A DNA stretch of 16,746 bases from NCBI GenBank assembly GCA_050946655.1, contig JBMNVE010000042.1, positions 1 through 16,746 on the forward strand, given 5' to 3'. The translations under genes were made by a program, and so were the position numbers. This DNA is from JAXGRD01 sp050946655. GTDB taxonomy: Bacteria; Bacillota; Clostridia; Peptostreptococcales; Anaerovoracaceae. Shown in pieces: positions 12,187-16,746 of the stretch; the stretch's first letter is position 1, and each line of letters starts with the position of its first letter. A model generated the notes under the pieces. It searched no databases. It had not been told where the DNA came from and worked only from the letters and a program-made list of their open reading frames with translations.

Positions 12187-12992
12187 AAACAACGGCAGAT
12201 CCCAGAAAGGTGTCCACCTGCTTTTCTTGGGAAATTCCCAAGTATTGGAAGGGGCGATACCGTATAGAGGAAAGACATGGAACCAGTACCTTCATTTCCA
12301 AGAGAAACGAGGATACGGATTCCGGCGGCCACCTCTTTGCTCTGAAGCTCTTCGATGATGATGAATACATCAATCTCCCGTCCTACGTGGAGATGGGTGA
12401 GGCGACTATCGATGGGGACAAATATACACTGGTGACCATCTTCCCCACCGATGTCCAGTTCTCCAGCAGGGTCGGTGAAGAAGAGTACATGAAAGAGTAC
12501 CTGTCCATGCAGGGCGATATCAAGAGTATACTTTCTTCTTTAAAGGCGAAGCCCGGTGTGGATTACACCCCCAATGACAGATGGGAAAAGGAATACGCCG
12601 ACCTGAAAGTGGTTCTGCCGGAGGGGGAACAAGTCAAGGAAGAAGAAACAGACAAAGTGGAAGGTGGACAAAGGGAAGTCAGGGATCCGGGTGGAAGCGT
12701 TGTTATCGATTCGGATCAGTTTGTCTTTCCCAGGAGTTCAGTGGATTATCTGACGGATGCAGACCTTCGTTTTTTGGAAGCCTGGGATCTGAAAGTGGCT
12801 CGGAACGAGATCTATGCTCGCCACGGTCGAATCTTTGAAGATCCGGACCTGAGGACGTACTTCAATATGTGCGACTGGTACAGAGGTACGATTCGAAAAG
12901 AGGACTTCAAGGACAGTTGGTTGAACAATGTGGAGAAGGCCAATATTGAACTGATCCAGAAGCACGAAAAGGCCGTGCAATCGGTGACATAG
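12135..12992 (+). CDS. YARHG-domain protein, C-terminal part (gene frameshifted)
   Basis: The downstream part of the gene begun at 11944. The frame stays open back to a GTG at 12075, but that codon has no ribosome site and lies opposite the membrane helix, so an independent start is unlikely. The readable part begins after the T7 run with SALVFRGDKEADTSS, a basic stop-transfer sequence and a Thr/Ser linker that fit a single-pass protein. An extracytoplasmic region of about 110 residues follows, then an acidic linker (about 12640-12700). The C-terminus is a YARHG domain with its signature NEIYARHGRIF, the DWYRGTI element and a final helix. YARHG domains occur on the outer face of many Firmicutes membrane proteins and are thought to act in the envelope; the function is not known. 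It ends before the terminator at 13051-13079. Confidence 0.8.
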   Translation, partial: SALVFRGDKEADTSSPVKTTADPRKVSTCFSWEIPKYWKGRYRIEERHGTSTFISKRNEDTDSGGHLFALKLFDDDEYINLPSYVEMGEATIDGDKYTLVTIFPTDVQFSSRVGEEEYMKEYLSMQGDIKSILSSLKAKPGVDYTPNDRWEKEYADLKVVLPEGEQVKEEETDKVEGGQREVRDPGGSVVIDSDQFVFPRSSVDYLTDADLRFLEAWDLKVARNEIYARHGRIFEDPDLRTYFNMCDWYRGTIRKEDFKDSWLNNVEKANIELIQKHEKAVQSVT

Positions 12993-13050
12993 GATTGCAG
13001 TTGGGGAAGGGATACTACTTTTCTCCCCAGGCGTTGAGAACGACTATGGG

Positions 13051-13079
13051 AAAACCGTCGGAACATCTCGACGGTTTTT
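13051..13079. terminator. Strong, probably bidirectional intrinsic terminator
   Basis: AAAACCGTCG (13051-13060) pairs perfectly over 10 bases with CGACGGTTTT (13069-13078), with an 8-base loop. On the plus strand the T tract ends the YARHG transcript. On the minus strand it sits just after the stop of the coding remnant at 13094-13246, which it could also have served. Confidence 0.9.
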
Positions 13080-13093
13080 CTTGTTCTGTCTCG

Positions 13094-13246
13094 CTACCGC
13101 TCAACCCTCTCCACCACAATCACTTGCACCCCCGGGCCTTTTATCGAAGAATTGATATGAAGCCGGTCGCTGACATCCTCGATGGTTACTTGTGTCCGGG
13201 GCTCTGTGCTTAGCATGTTGATCCAATCTTTGGATAGAGGAGAAGT
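13094..13246 (-). pseudogene. Possible C-terminal remnant of a lost minus-strand gene
   Basis: Fifty codons stay open on the minus strand from 13246 to a TAG at 13094-13096. The product has a balanced, protein-like make-up, for example KDWINMLSTEPRTQVTIEDV and a closing GPGVQVIVVERVER. An internal ATG at residue 11 has no ribosome site. Upstream, the frame hits a TAG exactly where the neighbouring plus-strand gene begins. This pattern fits the tail of a gene whose front was removed when the AT-rich neighbour arrived, with the terminator at 13051-13079 as its original end. The family is not recognised, and a chance open frame of this length cannot be excluded. Confidence 0.35.
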
Positions 13247-13250
13247 CTAG

Positions 13251-13919
13251 ATGGAAGATGTTTCCCATAGCTCAATGAAAAGTAAGCGTTCATCAAATCT
13301 ACAAAATTTGATTGCCACTATCCAAGAATTTTCTGATATGATGTACTCGAACAGGGATAACCTCACTCTTTTGAGAATATTTATGAAAGAAAAAAGTAAA
13401 ATAAAATTATATAATGTGTTGTTTCCTATGTATATGCTATGGATACTTCCTCCGATAGTGCTGGTTTTAATACCGGCAAATTTCGTTATAGACAGCATTG
13501 TTCTAGTCGCTACCTTGTCCATTTTACAACTTCCTAAGAAGGAAATTTATAAAATGACTATCGTTCCGATCTGGGGCTTTGGGTTTTTAGCGGACCTCAT
13601 TGGAAGTGCTTTTCTGTTTTGTATCTCTCAGTACGTATGTGATTTTGTGATTGGAAATTCCTTGTTTTCAGAGGCCGCTCAAGAAGCCACCTCCTCTGTG
13701 AGAAAGGCGATAGAATACAATCCATTTTCGGAAGTTCCTGCTCTTTTCATCACACTTTTTGCTATTGCCATTTCCGGTTTTTGCATCTACAAATTTAATG
13801 TAAAGATCACCCTTAAACATGTTGATATTATTTCCCCCCACAAAAAACGAATCGCACTGGCTTTAGCTATCTTCACCGCTCCCTATACGTTGCTGGTTCC
13901 TGCATCCCTATTTTTTTAG
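13251..13919 (+). CDS. Unrecognised multi-pass membrane protein
   Basis: A 222-residue protein of no family I recognise. AGAGGAG lies 8 bases before the ATG. The first 55 residues are polar and charged (MEDVSHSSMKSKRSSNLQNL onward). Then come five or so hydrophobic stretches, near 58-76, 79-93, 104-128, 160-180 and 203-222, with short loops; the last runs to the very C-terminus (TLLVPASLFF). Its front half is visibly richer in A and T than the neighbours (near 13381-13420 in particular), suggesting later arrival. It is flanked by a terminator on each side (13051-13079 and 13982-14006), so it is an isolated single-gene unit. No clear promoter was found in the 170 bases upstream. Confidence 0.75.
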   Translation: MEDVSHSSMKSKRSSNLQNLIATIQEFSDMMYSNRDNLTLLRIFMKEKSKIKLYNVLFPMYMLWILPPIVLVLIPANFVIDSIVLVATLSILQLPKKEIYKMTIVPIWGFGFLADLIGSAFLFCISQYVCDFVIGNSLFSEAAQEATSSVRKAIEYNPFSEVPALFITLFAIAISGFCIYKFNVKITLKHVDIISPHKKRIALALAIFTAPYTLLVPASLFF

Positions 13920-13981
13920 TGGTCGATCGAAGCCGTACTGTACAAGCAGTGTCCGGAAACCTGTGCCATGACAGTTACCGG

Positions 13982-14006
13982 AAGACACCTCGTAAGGGGT
14001 GTCTTT
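13982..14006 (+). terminator. Second copy of the rpsI-type terminator
   Basis: AAGACACC (13982-13989) pairs with GGTGTCTT (13998-14005), followed by a short T tract. Together with the flanking TTACC, positions 13975-14006 match 11725-11756 at 30 of 32 bases. It should end transcription of the membrane-protein gene. Confidence 0.85.
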
Positions 14007-14070
14007 CTTGCCGAGAATTTCATTCGGGCTATCTGTATACTAGAAATACCGGAAAACTGTGCCTAACAAG

Positions 14071-14093
14071 GGGAATATCGGGCGTATATTCCC
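14071..14093 (+). other. Hairpin in the leader of the S-component gene
   Basis: GGGAATAT (14071-14078) pairs perfectly with ATATTCCC (14086-14093) around a 7-base CGGGCGT loop, about 115 bases before the gene start. No T run follows. S-component genes often carry vitamin riboswitches, but I do not recognise any known class here. Confidence 0.4.
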
Positions 14094-14209
14094 ATTCATG
14101 GCGAAACTGTACTTTATAAATTTAAAGTTTTTGTATCTTTTAAGGAGTACATAAACGCGATAGAATGGATGACAATGAGAATAGAGCATTACTGCGAAGG
14201 AGGAGACAA

Positions 14210-14755
14210 GTGAATCAAAGAGAACGCATCAGGAGTATGTGCGAAACGGCATTGTTTATCGGTATTGTATTTTTGGGGGTATTTATCATTAAATTCCCGG
14301 GACCTTTCGGCTATGCTCATATAGGAGACTCCATGATCTTCTTGTCGGTGCTCATGCTTGGAGGAAAGCGGGGTGCTGTGGCCGGGGGACTGGGAGCGGC
14401 CCTTGCGGATATTGTCAGCGGATATGTTATTTGGGCGGCGCCTACCCTGGTTTGCAAAGCAGCTATGGCATTGGTCATGGGGATCATCATCAAGATCCGG
14501 CCCTTTGGGCTTAACGGCCGCATATTATGGATCACTGCTGCGGTGGCCGGAGGCATCACCCAGGGAATAGGGTATCTGATCTTCTGGTTTGTTCTATTCG
14601 GAAAAGCCGCGGCGATAGCTGCTGTGCCCGGTCTCACCTTCCAGGTGGCCTCGGGGATTGCCATTGCCTTTGTTGTTTCGGAAGCCTTGCAGAAGACCAG
14701 CCTAAAAAAGTACTTTATCTATAGAACAGATGGGAAAGGAACGGAGATATGTTAG
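14210..14755 (+). CDS. ECF-transporter substrate-binding (S) component
   Basis: A 181-residue integral membrane protein of the ECF-transporter S-component type, which captures a vitamin or precursor and docks onto a shared energising module of EcfA, EcfA' and EcfT. Marks: about six hydrophobic segments and the characteristic FGYAHIGDSMIFLSVLMLGG then GGLGAALADIVSGY pattern. The GTG at 14210 is preferred because AAGGAGGAG lies just 4-6 bases before it; the in-frame ATG at 14165 has no usable site. No EcfA or EcfT genes are in the window, so it would share a module encoded elsewhere. It overlaps the amidohydrolase by 7 bases. The ligand is not evident. Confidence 0.85.
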   Translation: MNQRERIRSMCETALFIGIVFLGVFIIKFPGPFGYAHIGDSMIFLSVLMLGGKRGAVAGGLGAALADIVSGYVIWAAPTLVCKAAMALVMGIIIKIRPFGLNGRILWITAAVAGGITQGIGYLIFWFVLFGKAAAIAAVPGLTFQVASGIAIAFVVSEALQKTSLKKYFIYRTDGKGTEIC

Positions 14756-15483
14756 AAAGGATGAAAAAATTCAAGAAGATCGATGCCCATAGTCATGTGG
14801 GATGGTTCGGCGGATGGTCCAATGTGGGCATCACGCCAGAAGAAATGATCGAGCAGATGGATGAGTACAACATAGAGAAGACCGTGATTTCAACCTATCC
14901 GATGGAGGAAAGTGTGGAAGCGGTGGATCGATACCCGGATCGCCTTGTGGGAGCAGCATGGATCGATCCTAATGAGCCGGGTTGTCTGGATCGAGTAATT
15001 GACGCGGTTGAAAGGCATGGGTTCAAGGGGATCAAGCTTCACCCTCTGTTTCACAGTTTTCTTCCCAATGATGAATGTGTCTTTCCTGTGGCGGAACTGG
15101 CAAGGAAGTACGATATCCCTCTGATGATCCACACCGGTCATCCGCCTTTTTCTCTTCCCTGGAGCGTGGCCCAGTTGGCAGACATTTACCCGGAAGTCAA
15201 AATGGTCATGATTCATATGGGCCATGGGAACGGGATGTACGTACAGGCAGCCTTGGATATGGCACGTAAATATCCCAATCTCTATATGGAAACCTCCGGC
15301 ATGCCCATGCACACGAAGATCAAGGAAGCTTATGAAATCGCATCTGATCGGATCATGTGGGGGCTGGATGCACCCTTCCACCACCCTACCGTGGAGATGC
15401 AGAGAACCATTGTCAGCGGCCTTTCGGACAAGGCATTGGAAGATGTTTTTTATCACAACTGCAAAAACCTGTTGAAACTGTAA
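14749..15483 (+). CDS. Amidohydrolase-family (amidohydrolase_2) TIM-barrel hydrolase
   Basis: A 244-residue metal-dependent hydrolase or decarboxylase of the amidohydrolase superfamily. The metal and catalytic positions are recognisable: IDAHSHVG (His14, His16), GIKLHP after strand 3, MIHTGH (His128), MIHMGHG (His156, His159) and GLDAPF (Asp207). It is compact for the family but complete. AAAGGA lies 8 bases before the ATG, which overlaps the S-component stop, so translation is coupled; another in-frame ATG at 14761 is a weaker choice. The pairing suggests that the enzyme acts on what the S component imports, or on a derived intermediate. It converges with the LuxR-type gene, only 14 bases away, with no terminator between. 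Confidence 0.88.
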   Translation: MLERMKKFKKIDAHSHVGWFGGWSNVGITPEEMIEQMDEYNIEKTVISTYPMEESVEAVDRYPDRLVGAAWIDPNEPGCLDRVIDAVERHGFKGIKLHPLFHSFLPNDECVFPVAELARKYDIPLMIHTGHPPFSLPWSVAQLADIYPEVKMVMIHMGHGNGMYVQAALDMARKYPNLYMETSGMPMHTKIKEAYEIASDRIMWGLDAPFHHPTVEMQRTIVSGLSDKALEDVFYHNCKNLLKL

Positions 15484-15497
15484 GGATAATGAAGAAG

Positions 15498-16610
15498 TCA
15501 AAAAATTTTAAGCATATTTAGTAATTGTTTCTGATTATTAACGCCAATTTTTTGATAAGCAGTAGCAATATGGCGTTTTACGGTTGCTGGGCTAATGAAC
15601 AAATCATCAGCGATTTGATCGGCTGTCAGACTTTTTTTAAACATCATATAAATGATTTCAAATTCACGGTTTGTTAAGCAGTATTCGATTTTTAGAGAGG
15701 TAAGTCTTTTTTCAAAGATATCAGAAATATAGTATACGATTGCAGTTAATTTCTTTCTCGTGTCATTATATGCGGCATGTACCATATAAGTATGATCATC
15801 TATTACAACGGGAAGAGGCCCTAACTTGTCGATGGTTGGATCCGATTTAAGTTCAAATGCCAGATCAATAACCTTACTGGTCAATTGACTATCATCAAGA
15901 GATGTTCCGTGATTTTTTGCAAACATAGAAAAAGAGGCATTATTTGTAAGGATTCTAAGGTTATTATCCAAAGTACATATACCCAACGTATCAAATTTAT
16001 CTAAAGCAGGATTAAAATAGGAGTATGACTTCTCATCACGACTAAGGTGTCTTGCGATTCCTTCTGTCAGATGTGGTTGCAATATTTTAATTATCTCTAG
16101 ATCCTTTATTGTGAATTCTACTCTTCCCACCCGTCTAAATAGTCCTAAAATGGCAATAATTCCATACTTCTTTGGTAACGGGATATTTGCGTCGATAGAT
16201 ATTTCTAAACTTGCGTCTCGAGCAAATTCTTTAAAATACTTAGTTTTTCTACGTTCATTAAAAGAAAAAAGGTCTGAATTCCTAAAAGTGATATATTCGG
16301 GCTGTGAGAGAATAGGAATAACATCATCCATATGCATATATGTGTTTATATAGTTGTCGATTTCCGCATCTGTCCAGTTGGTAGGCTTGAAGGAGTGCAT
16401 TTCATATCGATCCAAGGAAGCATTATAAGTATAGAACATAAAATCGCTCTTATCAAAATAGATTTGAGTTAGCAACTTACCCATAAAGGTTGAGGTGAAT
16501 TCTGCCAAAGTTAAACTGTCATCATATATACAACTGATGATATCACTGATATCTTTTAATTCATCTAATGAAAAAAAAGGGTTTTTTTGGCTCAAAGTCC
16601 TATCCTCCAT
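15498..16610 (-). CDS. LuxR-type transcriptional regulator with a large N-terminal region
   Basis: A protein of up to 370 residues. The last 60 or so residues are a LuxR/GerE helix-turn-helix (CLTNREFEIIYMMFKKSLTADQ, then IADDLFISPATVKRHIATAYQKIGVNNQKQLL). The first 200 residues look like a GAF-type sensory fold (about 20-185), followed by a PAS-like stretch (about 205-300, LGICTLDNNLRILTNNASF), so it probably senses a small ligand. No phosphoacceptor receiver domain is seen. Start: the ATG at 16610 has no ribosome site, while a TTG at 16595 has GGAGG 8 bases upstream and would give 365 residues. The gene is clearly more AT-rich than the amidohydrolase beside it, hinting at separate origin. 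Its targets are unknown; the adjacent S-component and amidohydrolase pair is one candidate. Confidence 0.88.
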   Translation of the reverse strand: MEDRTLSQKNPFFSLDELKDISDIISCIYDDSLTLAEFTSTFMGKLLTQIYFDKSDFMFYTYNASLDRYEMHSFKPTNWTDAEIDNYINTYMHMDDVIPILSQPEYITFRNSDLFSFNERRKTKYFKEFARDASLEISIDANIPLPKKYGIIAILGLFRRVGRVEFTIKDLEIIKILQPHLTEGIARHLSRDEKSYSYFNPALDKFDTLGICTLDNNLRILTNNASFSMFAKNHGTSLDDSQLTSKVIDLAFELKSDPTIDKLGPLPVVIDDHTYMVHAAYNDTRKKLTAIVYYISDIFEKRLTSLKIEYCLTNREFEIIYMMFKKSLTADQIADDLFISPATVKRHIATAYQKIGVNNQKQLLNMLKIF

Positions 16611-16692
16611 AACTCAAACAGGTCAAGTCCCTTTTTGTGTGTAAATTCATTTCCTGTATAAACTCCTGTCATCCAGATCTCCGAATGATCCC

Positions 16693-16746
16693 TTACGCTG
16701 TCTTCAGTAAAGCCATCTGTCTCTTTGCTACCTCCTTGTACTCCTT
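16693..16746 (-). CDS. C-terminal end of a gene entering from the right edge
   Basis: The last 17 codons and TAA of a minus-strand gene cut by the window edge; the visible residues are KEYKEVAKRQMALLKTA. Codon use is regular for this genome. The EYKEVA-RQ-L pattern resembles the very C-terminus of ABC exporters, but 17 residues are too few to assign. A second open minus frame overlaps it and runs from the edge to a TGA at 16592-16594 inside the LuxR-type gene, so the true frame is not certain. Confidence 0.4.
   Translation of the reverse strand, partial: KEYKEVAKRQMALLKTA

Larger units (their letters stand above)
13920..14209 (+). other. Gap between the membrane protein and the S-component gene
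   Basis: It holds the terminator copy at 13982-14006, a hairpin at 14071-14093, and an AT-rich stretch (14110-14140) followed by AAGGAG at 14142-14147. That AAGGAG is 17 bases from the first in-frame ATG (14165), too far to serve it. TATACT near 14035 is a possible -10 without a good -35. Two copies of GAAACTGT-like text (14052-14060 and 14103-14110) flank the hairpin. No gene is seen; open frames here lack ribosome sites. Confidence 0.5.

Noticed and set aside
14071..14093. Known riboswitch upstream of the S component
   Set aside because: Only one hairpin is visible and I could not match any conserved riboswitch core.
13919..14119. Plus-strand open frame of 66 codons
   Set aside because: It runs through the terminator copy and the hairpin and has no ribosome site.
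16592..16746. Second minus-strand open frame entering from the right edge and ending inside the LuxR-type gene
   Set aside because: It would overlap the regulator start; the frame ending at 16693 has more regular codon use. Neither is certain.

Overview
The window reads as chromosomal DNA of a low-to-middle GC anaerobic Firmicute, most likely a member of the Clostridia. The reasons are strong AGGAGG-type ribosome sites on nearly every gene, a clostridial-style PLP amino-acid decarboxylase, an rplM-rpsI pair under a sigma-A-type promoter, a sigma-54 activator next to an amino-acid operon, a YARHG-domain zinc-ribbon protein and an ECF-transporter S component. I cannot name a genus. No tRNA, rRNA, CRISPR array or prophage module was seen.

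Layout. (1) 1-127: the outer end of an insertion sequence with an ISL3-like terminal repeat, running off the left edge. (2) 128-483: a gene-free stretch with two mutually complementary hairpins. (3) 484-6095, minus strand: a five-gene catabolic operon read right to left as isochorismatase-type hydrolase, APC permease, class III aminotransferase, cyclase-family amide hydrolase and Orn/Lys/Arg-type decarboxylase. A consensus sigma-54 promoter lies just upstream at 6157-6172. (4) 6181-8022: the control region. It holds a sigma-54 activator with no sensor domain, a 55-residue two-helix membrane protein just upstream of it in the same transcription unit, and a divergent XRE-family regulator. A perfect inverted repeat overlaps both divergent promoters. 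(5) 8047-9582, minus: cardiolipin synthase. (6) 9744-10673: agmatinase-type ureohydrolase. (7) 10687-11758: promoter, repeat-bearing leader, rplM, rpsI and terminator. (8) 11852-13079: a zinc-ribbon/YARHG protein split by a one-base frameshift in a T7 run, then a terminator. (9) 13094-13919: a minus-strand coding remnant and an unrecognised AT-rich membrane protein, followed by a near copy of the rpsI terminator. (10) 14210-15483: a translationally coupled ECF S component and amidohydrolase. (11) 15498-16746, minus: a LuxR-type regulator and the last 17 codons of another gene.

How the genes may work together. The operon looks built to import an amino-acid-like nitrogen compound, hydrolyse one or two amide or ureido bonds, move or racemise its amino group and decarboxylate it. 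If the decarboxylase acts on arginine, the agmatinase 3.6 kb away would take agmatine to putrescine, but the two genes are not in one transcription unit. The sigma-54 activator cannot sense a ligand through a classical N-terminal domain, so its level (set by the XRE protein) or a partner (possibly the small membrane protein) may carry the signal. The substrate is not determined by the sequence.
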